64,000 bases of DNA from NCBI GenBank assembly GCA_018971485.1, contig JAGXAQ010000003.1, positions 62,001 to 126,000 of the forward strand. The letters run 5' to 3'. The first letter of the stretch is position 1. Each line of letters begins with the position of its first letter. The translations under genes were made by a program, and so were the position numbers. The stretch comes from Pseudomonadota bacterium. GTDB lineage: Bacteria; Pseudomonadota; Gammaproteobacteria; Burkholderiales; REEB80. The notes below the pieces were generated by a model. It was not told the DNA's origin. It did not search any database and was given only the letters and a program-made list of their open reading frames with translations. Below are positions 10,928-22,282 of this stretch, piece by piece.

Positions 10928-12727
10928 TTAATGCAATTCCTTGTATATGGTTTCGGCCAGCAGTTTGCTAATGCCTGCAATATGCATCAAATCATCTATG
11001 CTAGCCGCTTCAACTCCCCTGATACCCCCAAATGTTGATAACAGTTTTTGCCTGCGTTTAGCACCGATTCCAGTAATGTTCTCTAGTACAGAATGAGTTC
11101 TTGATTTGCCTCGTTTTGATCTATGGCCAGTTATAGCAAAACGATGGGCTTCGTCCCGGATGGTTTGAATCAAAAACAATCCGGGATGATTCTTTTCTAA
11201 TTGTAACGGGTTTTTTCGATCAGCAAAAATCAATTGTTCATAACCTGCTTTTCTTTCAGGCCCCTTTGAAACCCCAATCACTGGAATATGCTCTAATCCA
11301 TATTCTTTTAACAATTCCACAGCGATATTAACCTGCCCTCTTCCACCATCAATTAGAATCAAATCAGGACCTAACTGTTCGCCTAGAGCAACTTTACGAT
11401 ACCGCCTTGACAGAATATTATTCATGGCAGCAAAGTCATCTCCAGGTGTAATTCCTGTTATATTGAAACGCCTGTATTGGGAAGGCTGCATAGTTAATTT
11501 GTCATAGACGACGCAGGACCCGATAGTTGCTTCACCCATCATATGGCTAATGTCAAAACACTCAATTCTATGGGTATCAGATGGAAGGCCCAAAGCTGAC
11601 TGGAGAGAAGCTAAGCGCTCTTTTTGTGAAGAAATTTGAGTATGATGATGAATTAAAGCAAGATCAGCATTTTTTTGTGCCATATCGAGCCAAACCTGTT
11701 TCTCTCCTCTGGTTTTAGAAATAATTCGCACCGAGTAACCGGCTTTTAAACTTAAAACTTCTTCAAGGGGATTCACATCAAATGCCTGGTTTACCAAAAT
11801 TAAGCCAGGGATAGGTTTTGATAGATAATGCTGCGCCATAAATGTCTCAATAATTGAGGTGTCAATTGCCTCGCTGGCATGTCTGGGAAAGAAACATTGA
11901 TCTCCCAAATGCCTCCCTCCTCGAATCATAACGAGATTAAGGCAATATTTCTCGCTGCTAGAACTTGCTGCAATTACATCTACATCCTGATCTTGTCCTG
12001 AACTAACAAACTGTTTTTCTTGAACCTTTCTTAAGGAGAAAATTTGGTCTCGTAGATGGGCCGCTCTTTCAAAAAGCTGTTGCTGAGCTGCAATATGCAT
12101 TTTTTTTTCAAGTAACTCAATAACTTCATTATGTTTTCCGCTAAGGAAAAGTTCTGCATGTTTAATCGTTTCAGCATAAGACACTGTATCAATTAATCCA
12201 GTGCACGGGGCAGAGCATCGTTTAATCTGGTAGAGCATGCAGGGTCGAGAGCGATTATTAAAAACTGAATCTTCACAGGTTCTTAATTGAAAAATTTTTT
12301 GTAGTAAATGAATGCTTTCCCTGACTGCCCCAGCATTTGGGAAAGGGCCATAATAATGCCCCTGTCGTTCCTGATTTCCCCGAAATAGTCCCAGCTTTGG
12401 AAATTGGTGGCCACTTAAAATGATATAGGGGTAGGACTTGTCATCCCGGAATAAAATATTAAAACGTGGGTTAAGTGACTTGATAAGATTATTTTCAAGT
12501 AGTAATGCTTCAGACTCAGAACGTGTTACAGTGACTTCAATCTGATGGATATGGCTGACCATCAATTGGGTACGAGGAGATAAGTTTGAGTTTTTAAAAT
12601 AAGAAGAAACACGCTTTTTTAGATTTTTGGCCTTGCCTACATAAATAACTTCTTCTTTATCATTGAACATCCGGTATACACCAGGCAATGATGTTAATTG
12701 TAATAGATAAGATTTATAATCAAACAT
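10928..12727 (-). CDS. uvrC: Excinuclease ABC subunit C
   Basis: GIY-YIG N-terminus (LPGVYRMFNDKEEVIYVGKAKNLKKRVSSYF), UvrC core and C-terminal HhH. Confidence 0.98.
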   Translation of the reverse strand: MFDYKSYLLQLTSLPGVYRMFNDKEEVIYVGKAKNLKKRVSSYFKNSNLSPRTQLMVSHIHQIEVTVTRSESEALLLENNLIKSLNPRFNILFRDDKSYPYIILSGHQFPKLGLFRGNQERQGHYYGPFPNAGAVRESIHLLQKIFQLRTCEDSVFNNRSRPCMLYQIKRCSAPCTGLIDTVSYAETIKHAELFLSGKHNEVIELLEKKMHIAAQQQLFERAAHLRDQIFSLRKVQEKQFVSSGQDQDVDVIAASSSSEKYCLNLVMIRGGRHLGDQCFFPRHASEAIDTSIIETFMAQHYLSKPIPGLILVNQAFDVNPLEEVLSLKAGYSVRIISKTRGEKQVWLDMAQKNADLALIHHHTQISSQKERLASLQSALGLPSDTHRIECFDISHMMGEATIGSCVVYDKLTMQPSQYRRFNITGITPGDDFAAMNNILSRRYRKVALGEQLGPDLILIDGGRGQVNIAVELLKEYGLEHIPVIGVSKGPERKAGYEQLIFADRKNPLQLEKNHPGLFLIQTIRDEAHRFAITGHRSKRGKSRTHSVLENITGIGAKRRQKLLSTFGGIRGVEAASIDDLMHIAGISKLLAETIYKELH

Positions 12728-12868
12728 AACATTATGAAAAATAGATTATTTTAATTTTTTATACTAAAAACAGCTTTCACAGGAATCATGTTGCGCAATC
12801 CCCCCGTATTGTTTTTTGGCAATAAATCTTCAGCCATTCATAATTAATATAAGAAGATTAGCATCACA

Positions 12869-13930
12869 TCATAAATTACCAACAATGTCATTAGAATGTG
12901 TTCTTTCTAAGCTTTCAGACAATATGGATAGTTCTTTCCTGGCCTCATGGTAACGTAATGCTGCATTATGATCATAATTTATCTTACGATACATGGTCAT
13001 TAGACGTTGGGTGCTTTTTTCTTCAACCCTGAATTGATTAGCGTAATCAAGAACTAAATCTGCCTGTTCCGGATAATTACATATGAGAACCATATCACAT
13101 CCAGCATCTAAGGCTATTTGGGTCCTTTCAACCATATTACCTCCAATGGCTGCCCCTTCCATGCTAAGATCATCACTAAAAATTACCCCATCAAACTTCA
13201 TCCCATTACGTAAAATGTCTTTAAGCCATGTTTTTGAAAAACCGGCAGGTTGACTATCCACATCTGTATAAAGCACATGAGCCGGCATAACAGAATCCAG
13301 TAAACCCAAAGCAATAAGATCACGGTACGGGATCAGGTCTTGGCTTTCAATCTGAGAGCGAGAACGGGAGTCAACTGGCAGACTTAAATGTGAGTCTGCA
13401 ACAGCATAGCCATGACCTGGGAAATGCTTACCACAGCACTTCATTCCAGTTGCATGCAAGCCTTCAATCAGATAATGGGATAGTTCACTGACAAGGAAGG
13501 GATTCGAAGAAAAAGAACGATCTCCAATCACACTACTGCGGCGAAAATCAATATCTAGCACCGGTGCAAAGCTGAAATCAATATCATGTTGTCCTAACTC
13601 ATAGCCCATTACATATCCAGCAGAAAAGGCAAGTTTTTTCGCAAGCGGTAATGATAGTCTGCCTATTCTGCTCATTGCCGGTATAGGTGTAAAGCCTTCC
13701 CTAAACCGTTGTACTCTACCTCCTTCATGATCCACAGCCACAAGCAAATTTGATCGTAATTCTCGAATATTCCGTATAAGTGTATCCAGCTCATCAGGGC
13801 CTATGAAATTACGTGTAAAAAGAATGACGCCTCCTGTCATAGGGTGCGTTAGACGGCGCTGATCCTCCTTGCTTAGAGAAGTTGAAACAATATCCAGCAT
13901 AATGAAACCGGAAGAAGCAGAACTCATCAT
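12869..13930 (-). CDS. nagZ: Beta-N-acetylhexosaminidase
   Basis: GH3 motifs (VAVDHEGGRVQRFREGFT, KHFPGHG, FSDDLSMEGA). Confidence 0.95.
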   Translation of the reverse strand: MMSSASSGFIMLDIVSTSLSKEDQRRLTHPMTGGVILFTRNFIGPDELDTLIRNIRELRSNLLVAVDHEGGRVQRFREGFTPIPAMSRIGRLSLPLAKKLAFSAGYVMGYELGQHDIDFSFAPVLDIDFRRSSVIGDRSFSSNPFLVSELSHYLIEGLHATGMKCCGKHFPGHGYAVADSHLSLPVDSRSRSQIESQDLIPYRDLIALGLLDSVMPAHVLYTDVDSQPAGFSKTWLKDILRNGMKFDGVIFSDDLSMEGAAIGGNMVERTQIALDAGCDMVLICNYPEQADLVLDYANQFRVEEKSTQRLMTMYRKINYDHNAALRYHEARKELSILSESLERTHSNDIVGNL

Positions 13931-14304
13931 TTTTCCATAATAACAAAGGCTAGAGCATATTGGGTTTCGTCCGCCAGAGACAAAAATGTGCTGCCAATAC
14001 CAAGATGATGAAGATATTGAGTTAGGTGTAATTCAAGCATAAACATTGGTTTTCCAAGAGTATTATGTGCAATTGCAATGTTTTGCAAGGTTACGGGTGA
14101 ACGTAAGCCAGTCCCGATAGCTTTAGAAAATGCTTCTTTTGCTGCGAAATGTTTCGCTAAAAATGAAGCAGGATTCAAAGCCAGATCATATTCTGTCAAT
14201 TCGGCTGGGGTTAGAATCTTACAGGCTATGCGGCGCCCATAGTGGCGGATTAGGTTTTCCATACGTTCTATGGAAACCAGATCCGTGCCGATTCCATGAA
14301 TCAT
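13927..14304 (-). CDS. acpS: Holo-[acyl-carrier-protein] synthase
   Basis: IGTDLVSIERM and FLAKHFAAKEAFSKAIGTG motifs. Confidence 0.95.
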   Translation of the reverse strand: MIHGIGTDLVSIERMENLIRHYGRRIACKILTPAELTEYDLALNPASFLAKHFAAKEAFSKAIGTGLRSPVTLQNIAIAHNTLGKPMFMLELHLTQYLHHLGIGSTFLSLADETQYALAFVIMEK

Positions 14305-15026
14305 GGCTGAATATTCGTTATAAGTTTTTTCATATCACGAACTGCCTGCCCTAATCCGCAAAAAATGGCCTGTGAAATAAGGGCATGGCCAATATTAAGT
14401 TCAGAAAAAAGTCCAAGTGAGGCAATAGCAGTAACATTATGATAATTGAGGCCATGGCCAGCATTTACTCTTAGGCCTAAATCTTTTGCCAAAAGGGCTG
14501 CCTTATGAATTTGCCTTAGCTCCGCTTGACGGAAAATATCATCAACAGCATCAGCATAATGTCCTGTATGAATTTCAATCACCTGTGCCCCTGCTTCATG
14601 AGAAGCATGAATTTGATCTGTATCTGGATTAACAAACAAGGATACCCTGACTCCTGCATTTGAAAATCTGTTAACTGTTGATTTGATCAGATCAAAAGAG
14701 CGGACCACATCTAATCCTCCCTCTGTTGTCCGCTCTTCGCGTCGTTCGGGCACGATGCAGACATCCTGTGGCAAAATACCCATAGCATGTTCAATCATTT
14801 CTTCGGTTAGCGCCAGCTCAAGATTCATGTGTGTGGATAATGCTTCCCGAATCAAGGCTACATCCCGATCTTGAATATGTCGTCTATCCTCTCTAAGATG
14901 CAGGGTAATAAAATCCGCGCCATTTTGTTCAGCTATGAGCGCTGCAGCCAACGGGCTGGGATAACTGGTTTTTCTGGTCTCGCGTAAAGTAGCGACATGA
15001 TCGATATTAACACCCAGTTTTAACAT
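14301..15026 (-). CDS. pdxJ: Pyridoxine 5'-phosphate synthase
   Basis: LGVNIDHVATLRETRKTSYPSP N-terminus; NAGHGLNY motif. Confidence 0.97.
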   Translation of the reverse strand: MLKLGVNIDHVATLRETRKTSYPSPLAAALIAEQNGADFITLHLREDRRHIQDRDVALIREALSTHMNLELALTEEMIEHAMGILPQDVCIVPERREERTTEGGLDVVRSFDLIKSTVNRFSNAGVRVSLFVNPDTDQIHASHEAGAQVIEIHTGHYADAVDDIFRQAELRQIHKAALLAKDLGLRVNAGHGLNYHNVTAIASLGLFSELNIGHALISQAIFCGLGQAVRDMKKLITNIQP

Positions 15027-15088
15027 ATTTAATTCCGTTGTAAATTACATTTTATCAATGAGAAAAAAAAGATAAAAATTTATAAATT

Positions 15089-15814
15089 TTATTTATGTTT
15101 TTTTAAATCATTCATCAACTGCACAGTTTTTAAAGGTTGGCCATTCAGATAATAGCTCATAACGTATCGTATCAGTTCACGTGATTCCTTAAGAGTCTTG
15201 TTGCGCTCATACAATTCCTGCTTCATATCAACAAGAGTCTGACCAGAGATCAAAAATCCCGAGTTATGCTGATTTACATTACGAACTGGGCCTTGCTCAA
15301 CAAAATAATCATATTGTGCATTTGGATCAATGGGTTGATTTGTAAAAGCTTCGCTATCAAGTACAAGCCCATACCCTAATGCACTTAGAAGTTTAATTTC
15401 GAAGCGCCGAAGAAGTGCTGATTGGTTATAAACTGCCTCACCTAATAATTTTAATGTAAGTTCGTACTCATCAAAGAGCTGATCATAAGCATCATGACGC
15501 ATAAGCAGTTTTAGCAAGATTTCATTCAGATAAAAGCCGCAAAATAGAGCTTGCCCTACAAGTAGCTTTTGCCCGCCCACCCATTCCGCTTTGGTTAAAG
15601 TCAGCAATTCGCCTTTACCCTGAGCATAAAGAAGTAAAGGTTGAAAAGGCATTAACAGACCGCGAAGATCAGATTTTGGACGTCTTGCCCCTCTTGCCAC
15701 CATGCCGACACGTCCGATATTCCGTCCAAAAATTTCAAGAATATAGCTTGTTTCACGATAAGGATAGGCATGGAGTACAAACGAAGGTTCATTTTCGATC
15801 CTGATTGACTCCAA
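15089..15814 (-). CDS. recO: DNA repair protein RecO
   Basis: RecO-like OB fold (FVLHAYPYRETSYILEIFGRNIGRVGMVARGARRPKS), syntenic with era. Confidence 0.94.
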   Translation of the reverse strand: MESIRIENEPSFVLHAYPYRETSYILEIFGRNIGRVGMVARGARRPKSDLRGLLMPFQPLLLYAQGKGELLTLTKAEWVGGQKLLVGQALFCGFYLNEILLKLLMRHDAYDQLFDEYELTLKLLGEAVYNQSALLRRFEIKLLSALGYGLVLDSEAFTNQPIDPNAQYDYFVEQGPVRNVNQHNSGFLISGQTLVDMKQELYERNKTLKESRELIRYVMSYYLNGQPLKTVQLMNDLKKHK

Positions 15815-15823
15815 GTCTCCCTC

Positions 15824-16729
15824 CTAGAGATCAAAGCCCAAACTTTTAATGGCCTGGTCATTGTCAGCCCATCCACTTTTAATTTTAACCCATAGCTTAA
15901 GATAGACCTTGTGGCCGAACAGCTTTTCCATACCCAGACGTGCATCAGTTCCAATCTGTTTAAGTCGCGTACCTTTGTTTCCTATCATCATGGCTTTCTG
16001 CCCATTTGTTTCAACGATAATGGCAGCATGGATATGGTAGAAATTTGTCCTTATTTCAAAAGATTCAATTTCAACAAATGTACTATAAGGAACCTCATCA
16101 CCCAGACTACGAAAGATTTTTTCGCGGATAATTTCAGCAGCTAGAAACCGCTCGCTTCTGTCTGTTATATCCTCTGCAGAGAAAAAAGCTTCACCTTCAG
16201 GAAGATAGGGTTCAATCTCATTTAATAACACTTCTAATTGAATGCCAGAAACAGCGCTCACAGGAACGACTGCGGCAAAACTATGTTTTTGAGCTATTTC
16301 TTCTATAAATGGTAATAAACGGGATTTATCGGTAATTTTGTCAATTTTGTTAATGGCCAGAATAACCGGAGTAGATTTTGATAGCAGATTGAGCATTTCC
16401 TCATCTGCAGGTGTGTATTTTAAGGCCTCAACCACCCAAAGAATAAGGTCAATATCTTTTAAAGCCTGAAGAACAGTCCGGTTTAAACTACGGTTTAATG
16501 CATTAAGATGATTTTTTTGAAAGCCAGGGGTATCCACAAATATGAATTGAGAAGCCCCTTTAGTCAGAATACCATGAATTCGATGTCGGGTAGTTTGTGC
16601 GCGTCTTGAAGTAATAGATAACTTCTGACCAATTAAATGATTAAGAAGGGTCGATTTGCCCACGTTCGGGCGTCCGATTAAACTAATATAACCGGTTCTG
16701 GATACTGAAGCGCGTGGTTCTTGAGTCAT
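15824..16729 (-). CDS. era: GTPase Era
   Basis: GRPNVGKSTLLN, DTPGF, NKID G motifs plus KH domain. Confidence 0.98.
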   Translation of the reverse strand: MTQEPRASVSRTGYISLIGRPNVGKSTLLNHLIGQKLSITSRRAQTTRHRIHGILTKGASQFIFVDTPGFQKNHLNALNRSLNRTVLQALKDIDLILWVVEALKYTPADEEMLNLLSKSTPVILAINKIDKITDKSRLLPFIEEIAQKHSFAAVVPVSAVSGIQLEVLLNEIEPYLPEGEAFFSAEDITDRSERFLAAEIIREKIFRSLGDEVPYSTFVEIESFEIRTNFYHIHAAIIVETNGQKAMMIGNKGTRLKQIGTDARLGMEKLFGHKVYLKLWVKIKSGWADNDQAIKSLGFDL

Positions 16730-17400
16730 GGCTGGACAACCTGTTCATAGGCTAATTGAGCTGCTGCCTGTTCAGCAGTTCTTCTGCTCGGACCTTCACC
16801 TCTTGTTCGAAGATCAAAGGCAGGCACATGACACTCTACCTCGAAATGTTGCGCATGAGCCTTACCACTAACTTCAATTACAGTATAAATTGGTAAGCCT
16901 ATCCGTTTGTTTTGCAAATATTCTTGTAGAGTTGTTTTGGCATCTTTACTTAATTTTTCCAGATCCACCATGTTTATTAATGATTCATAAAGTCGCAGAA
17001 TCATTTCCTGTGCGGCAATAAATCCTGAATCAAGATAAACGGCACCAATTAAGGCTTCAAGTGTATCAGATAAAATAGATTGCCGACGAAACCCGCCACT
17101 TTTAAGTTCCCCTTCACCCAATTTAAGATGGTTTCCCAAATTTAGTTTCTGAGCAATCTCAAATAGGGTTTCCGCGCGCACTAAATGGGAGCGGAATCGG
17201 CTTAACTCGCCTTCTGACAGTTTCGGATATTGATGATAAAGCGTGTCAGCTATGACCATATTTAAGATACTATCGCCTAAAAATTCCATACGTTCGTTAT
17301 GGGGCATCCCGAAAGAGCGATGGGTCAGAGCTGTTTGAAACAGTCTTAAATCATTAAATTGATGTCCTAACAGTTTAATGAGTCGATCGTTACTATCCAT
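16726..17400 (-). CDS. rnc: Ribonuclease III
   Basis: NERMEFLGDSIL signature, C-terminal dsRBD. Confidence 0.98.
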   Translation of the reverse strand: MDSNDRLIKLLGHQFNDLRLFQTALTHRSFGMPHNERMEFLGDSILNMVIADTLYHQYPKLSEGELSRFRSHLVRAETLFEIAQKLNLGNHLKLGEGELKSGGFRRQSILSDTLEALIGAVYLDSGFIAAQEMILRLYESLINMVDLEKLSKDAKTTLQEYLQNKRIGLPIYTVIEVSGKAHAQHFEVECHVPAFDLRTRGEGPSRRTAEQAAAQLAYEQVVQP

Positions 17401-17790
17401 TTAAGAATGTCCAGGGGGAGCTTTAACCTTAAAATCCATTAATAATGAAAAACGACCAAAAAGATGCGCCTTAACATGGTAATGAATGGTAATGACAAGG
17501 TTGCCTTGAGAGTTCTTAATAACAATGTCTCTATCTGAAACATCTGTTACATTGTTTACATTAAGTCGTTTTCTTAAATCAAGAAGGATTTCTTCTGGTG
17601 ATTTTGTTGCCTCAGCAGGATCAGAAACAATACCGTTGATAGATGTCTTGACTGAATAATATTCAACATATGCTGGTACTACATGAATAGTTATAAGCCC
17701 TCCTCCAACCAATACTATCAGCCAGCAAACAAGGGTTAATACGCCACCTTTCTGAGATCGGGTTATTCTTTTAGTGAATAAGGGTTCCAA
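17401..17790 (-). CDS. DUF4845 family membrane-anchored protein
   Basis: N-terminal TM small protein between lepB and rnc, a frequent proteobacterial position for this family. Confidence 0.8.
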   Translation of the reverse strand: MEPLFTKRITRSQKGGVLTLVCWLIVLVGGGLITIHVVPAYVEYYSVKTSINGIVSDPAEATKSPEEILLDLRKRLNVNNVTDVSDRDIVIKNSQGNLVITIHYHVKAHLFGRFSLLMDFKVKAPPGHS

Positions 17791-18574
17791 TTCGCTTAGG
17801 TTCCTTGAAATTAAACCAGATTAAAAAAGCCTTTCCAACCAGATCGCTATCTGGAACAAAACCCCAATAACGGGAATCGCGACTATCATCCCGATTATCT
17901 CCTAGCATAAAATATTCATGTTGAGGCACTTTGCAAGTAAATCCACCATCTGAATAAGTGCAATGATTTTTATCAGGAAAATCAACTACATCGCCAGGCC
18001 TTACAGTAGGTTCAGTTGGATCCAGAATGATATCATGAACTACATTTCCGAGTTTTTCATGATAGCGTACGGTTGTCACATAATTATATCCGGGGGTGGA
18101 ATAGCTGTATCCCCCCACTTTTTCAAGAGGCACCGGTACTCCATTAATTGAAAGCTTTTTGTTATGATAACTTACAATATCTCCAGGCAAGCCAATAAGA
18201 CGTTTTATATAATCAATACTGGTATTATCAGGATAACGAAAAACAACCACATCACCCCGCTGTGGCTTTTCTACATTAAAAATTTTCCAATTTAATACAG
18301 GCACCCGAATCCCATAGTCAAATTTATTGACTAAAATAAAATCACCCGGAATCAACGTAGGCATCATAGATCCTGAAGGAATTTTAAAGGGCTCTACCAG
18401 AAAGGAGCGGATTAAAAAAACAACCAGGATCACAGGAAAGAAGCTACGTGAATATTCAACCAGAACAGGCTCGCGTTGACTACTGGTTCGCTTATGTTTA
18501 CCCACTTTCGCGTCATAAAGCCAAACAAGTCCAGTGACAATCAGCGCGATAATCATGAATAGGGCAAAATCCAT
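17771..18574 (-). CDS. lepB: Signal peptidase I
   Basis: IPSGSMMPTL catalytic Ser box, GDVVVFRYP..YIKRLIGLPGD Lys box, GDNRDDSRDSRYWG. Confidence 0.97.
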   Translation of the reverse strand: MDFALFMIIALIVTGLVWLYDAKVGKHKRTSSQREPVLVEYSRSFFPVILVVFLIRSFLVEPFKIPSGSMMPTLIPGDFILVNKFDYGIRVPVLNWKIFNVEKPQRGDVVVFRYPDNTSIDYIKRLIGLPGDIVSYHNKKLSINGVPVPLEKVGGYSYSTPGYNYVTTVRYHEKLGNVVHDIILDPTEPTVRPGDVVDFPDKNHCTYSDGGFTCKVPQHEYFMLGDNRDDSRDSRYWGFVPDSDLVGKAFLIWFNFKEPKRIGTLIH

Positions 18575-18592
18575 CTCTACTCCATAGTTTTG

Positions 18593-20383
18593 TTATTTAT
18601 CAACTTGTAATACGGCAAGAAAGGCTTCCTGGGGGATTTCTACATTTCCAACCTGCTTCATTCGTTTTTTTCCGGCCTTTTGTTTTTCAAGTAACTTTCT
18701 TTTTCGTGTAATATCACCACCATAGCATTTCGCCAATACGTTTTTTCGTAAGGCCTTAATGTTTTCTCTTGCGATAATATGTGATCCAATTGCTGCCTGA
18801 ATAGCTATGTCGAACATTTGCCGTGGAATTAGCTCTCGCATTTTGGCCGCAACTTCTCGACCGCGAAAAGCAGCATTGGCCCGATGCACGATAAGTGAAA
18901 GTGCATCGACTTTTTCACTATTAATAAGAATATCCAGCTTAACAAGATCCCCTGCCCTAAAGTTAGCCAGCTCATAATCCAAAGACGCATATCCACGGGA
19001 AACAGATTTTAGTCGGTCAAAAAAATCCAGAACTACTTCATTAAGCGGTAATTCATATGTCAACATAACCTGACGACCCAAATATTGAAGGTTATTTTGA
19101 GTGCCCCTTTTAGATTCACAAAGTGTGATAACAGGACCCAAATATTCCTGAGGCATAAGGATTCTGGCCATAATAACAGGCTCTCGAATCTCTTTGATTT
19201 TAGAAAAGTCTGGAAGTTTCGCTGGATTTTCTATTTCATTGACAGAGCCATCATTTAGTTCAACTTGATAAACTACCGTTGGTGCGGTGGTAACCAAATC
19301 CATATCATATTCGCGTTCCAATCTTTCTTGTACAATATCCATATGCAGCAAGCCTAAAAACCCACACCGAAATCCAAACCCTAAAGCCTGCGAGACTTCG
19401 GGCTCATACATAAGAGAAGCATCATTTAGCTTTAATTTTTCAAGTGCATCGCGCAATGCTTCATATTGGTTGGATTCAACAGGATATAAGCCAGCAAAAA
19501 CCTGCGGTTTGATCTCCTTAAATCCCGGAAGCGATTTTTGGGCCGGCTTATCAGCCAAAGTAATTGTATCGCCTACTTTTGCAGCCTTAAGCTCTTTTAT
19601 GCCTGCGATGATAAATCCAACCTCACCTGCAACAAGTTGCGCACGCATAACCGATTTTGGAGTAAAAACACCCACTTGTTCACACAGATAATTAGCTTTT
19701 GCTGCCATTAGACGGATTTTATCGCGAGGCTTAAGAGTCCCATCAAATACTCGGACCAGCATAACAACACCCACATAATTATCAAACCAAGAGTCAATGA
19801 TTAAGGCTTTAAGGGGAGCTTGTGCATCTCCTGATGGCGGAGGAATTTTGGCAATAACCGCTTCTAATAACTCCAGAACTCCCTGTCCTGTTTTCGCTGA
19901 ACATTGTAGAGCATTTTGGGCATCAATACCTATGACATCCTCAATTTCCTCAATGACACGGTTTGGATCTGCTGCAGGTAAATCAATTTTATTTAAAACT
20001 GGAATAACTTCCATGTTCTGTTCAATCGCTGTATAACAATTGGCAACAGTTTGTGCTTCAACACCCTGAGATGCATCAACCACAAGCAATGCGCCCTCAC
20101 AGGCAGCAAGAGAACGGGAAACTTCATATGAGAAATCAACATGTCCAGGCGTATCGATCAGGTTAAGCTGGTATAGCTCACCATCACGTGCCCTATATTC
20201 AAGAGCTGCTGTCTGAGCCTTGATGGTAATGCCGCGCTCACGTTCTAATTCCATTGAATCAAGTACTTGGGTTGCCATCTCTCGATCGCTAAGCCCCCCA
20301 CAAGATTGAATAAAGCGATCAGCTAAAGTGGATTTACCATGATCAATGTGGGCAATAATAGAAAAATTACGGATTCGGTTCAT
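18593..20383 (-). CDS. lepA: Elongation factor 4 (LepA)
   Basis: [28 protein letters not shown]; LepA C-terminal domain. Confidence 0.98.
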   Translation of the reverse strand: MNRIRNFSIIAHIDHGKSTLADRFIQSCGGLSDREMATQVLDSMELERERGITIKAQTAALEYRARDGELYQLNLIDTPGHVDFSYEVSRSLAACEGALLVVDASQGVEAQTVANCYTAIEQNMEVIPVLNKIDLPAADPNRVIEEIEDVIGIDAQNALQCSAKTGQGVLELLEAVIAKIPPPSGDAQAPLKALIIDSWFDNYVGVVMLVRVFDGTLKPRDKIRLMAAKANYLCEQVGVFTPKSVMRAQLVAGEVGFIIAGIKELKAAKVGDTITLADKPAQKSLPGFKEIKPQVFAGLYPVESNQYEALRDALEKLKLNDASLMYEPEVSQALGFGFRCGFLGLLHMDIVQERLEREYDMDLVTTAPTVVYQVELNDGSVNEIENPAKLPDFSKIKEIREPVIMARILMPQEYLGPVITLCESKRGTQNNLQYLGRQVMLTYELPLNEVVLDFFDRLKSVSRGYASLDYELANFRAGDLVKLDILINSEKVDALSLIVHRANAAFRGREVAAKMRELIPRQMFDIAIQAAIGSHIIARENIKALRKNVLAKCYGGDITRKRKLLEKQKAGKKRMKQVGNVEIPQEAFLAVLQVDK

Positions 20384-20476
20384 GAAAACTTGACTATAGC
20401 CTGGGGGAAAATGTGCAATTTTACTTCATTTTTATGAGGTTTGGCTGCACTTGTTGCAAAAAACCATATTAGACGC

Positions 20477-20734
20477 TTAAACAGAATTATTCTTGCAGTT
20501 TGCAAGCCATGCATTAAGTTTTAATGGATCTGATCCATAACGGAATAATTCATCATCTTTATCCATCACTACAGGGACAAGCAGGCCATATTCTTCGAGC
20601 AAAGCCTCATGTTGATCTACATTTTGAATTTCCATGGTAAATATATGCGTTACTGCCATTTGCGAAAGGAATGAAATAATCTCCTCGCACAAATGGCAGC
20701 CTTCCCTGCTAATAACAGTTAACTTTCTACTCAC
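20477..20734 (-). CDS. Glutaredoxin-like thioredoxin-fold protein (CxxC)
   Basis: VISREGCHLCEEI motif, ~85 aa. Confidence 0.8.
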   Translation of the reverse strand: MSRKLTVISREGCHLCEEIISFLSQMAVTHIFTMEIQNVDQHEALLEEYGLLVPVVMDKDDELFRYGSDPLKLNAWLANCKNNSV

Positions 20735-22128
20735 TTAAGGGCTGGAATCTGCAAAGGCACATAAATTGAGGTAGTTCCTCTCATAATGAGCAGAGCAATA
20801 TTCTTCCCTGGCGCAGCCTTATTTACAATTTTGTCAAACATTTCGGCACTGCTAATACGGGTATTGTTGACAGCTAAGATTACATCCCCTTCTTCAAGCC
20901 CGAGATTGGCTGCAGCTCCCTTGACACCAATGATAATGACTCCATGCTTGATACCAAGCTTGTGCCTTTCTTCTTCAGTCAGGTTTCTAACTGCAAGCCC
21001 AAGCTTGTCAAGCTTGAGTGGTTTATGTGTTGCTGTAGATGATTTGGAGCCAGAGCTCAATGTGCCAACCACCACGGATACAGTCAGTTTATGGCCGTGT
21101 CTCCACAACTCAACATTGACACGGGTTCCCGGGCGTGTTTCACCCACATATCGAGGTAAATCAGTAGCATCACGAATGGTATGACCTGCATAAGCAAGAA
21201 TAATGTCGCTGACCCGGATACCTGCTTTTGCGGCAGGCCCATGAGGATCTACGCTGGAGACCAGTGCGCCGCGTGCCTGTGATAAGCCGAATGATTGGGC
21301 GAGCTCTGGTGTAACCTCTTGAATACCAACACCTAATCTTCCATGGCTTGCTTTTCCGAATTCGCGCAACTGCTGGCTTACATTCAATGCTACATCAATT
21401 GGAATGGCGAAACTTAAACCCATGTAACCACCTGTTTTGGAGTAAATCTGTGAATTGATACCTACAACTTCACCATCCATGTTAAACAGGGGGCCGCCAG
21501 AATTACCAGGATTAATTGGTACATCAGTTTGAATAAATGGGACATAGTTATCATCTGGCAATGAGCGGCCCAGAGCACTAACTATACCTGCAGTCACGCT
21601 ATTATCAAAACCAAATGGAGCACCTATAGCTACAACCCACTGTCCCGGCTTTAATGTTGCTGGGTTTCCAATTTTGACTGTAGGTAAGTTTTTTGCATTA
21701 ATCTTAACCAGTGCAACATCAGTTCGCTTGTCTTCACCAATCAATTTACCCTTGAATTGGCGTCTATCTGTCAATTTCACTACAATAGAATCTGCCCCAT
21801 CCACAACATGGGCATTTGTCAAGATATACCCATCAGAGCTAATGATAAAACCTGAACCAAGGGAACGCTCCGTAATATTGTGAGGCTGGCGCATTTCAGG
21901 CGGCATTAACTGCTTGAATAGCTGCGCGAAAGGATCGCCTTCAGGGAAATTAAAATTAGGGAACCCTTGCTCATGAATCGTCTGGGTTGTACTGATATTA
22001 ACTACTGCATTGCCATACTTCTGTACTATGGATGTAAAATCCGGTAACGAATGGGCGAAAGCAGCTGCTGGAAAAACTAGAGTCACAAACAAAAAAATAC
22101 GAACATATTGGCTTAAAGCTTTTCTCAT
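20731..22128 (-). CDS. mucD: DegP/MucD-type periplasmic serine protease
   Basis: Trypsin-like triad context (TNAHVVDGA, NPGNSGGPL) plus two PDZ domains; downstream of rpoE-rseA-rseB. Confidence 0.95.
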   Translation of the reverse strand: MRKALSQYVRIFLFVTLVFPAAAFAHSLPDFTSIVQKYGNAVVNISTTQTIHEQGFPNFNFPEGDPFAQLFKQLMPPEMRQPHNITERSLGSGFIISSDGYILTNAHVVDGADSIVVKLTDRRQFKGKLIGEDKRTDVALVKINAKNLPTVKIGNPATLKPGQWVVAIGAPFGFDNSVTAGIVSALGRSLPDDNYVPFIQTDVPINPGNSGGPLFNMDGEVVGINSQIYSKTGGYMGLSFAIPIDVALNVSQQLREFGKASHGRLGVGIQEVTPELAQSFGLSQARGALVSSVDPHGPAAKAGIRVSDIILAYAGHTIRDATDLPRYVGETRPGTRVNVELWRHGHKLTVSVVVGTLSSGSKSSTATHKPLKLDKLGLAVRNLTEEERHKLGIKHGVIIIGVKGAAANLGLEEGDVILAVNNTRISSAEMFDKIVNKAAPGKNIALLIMRGTTSIYVPLQIPALK

Positions 22129-22282
22129 TGATGTAAAGTCCTTCCTTCGAGGATTGATTTTTTCGCGGGTTCCACCCACTAATACATTAAATGTTATACA
22201 GCGTTTTGATATTGATTGCTGTATTTTCTTGCACTATATGACGGCATAAAATAGTTATTACATTTTTACCGCCTCACTTTTT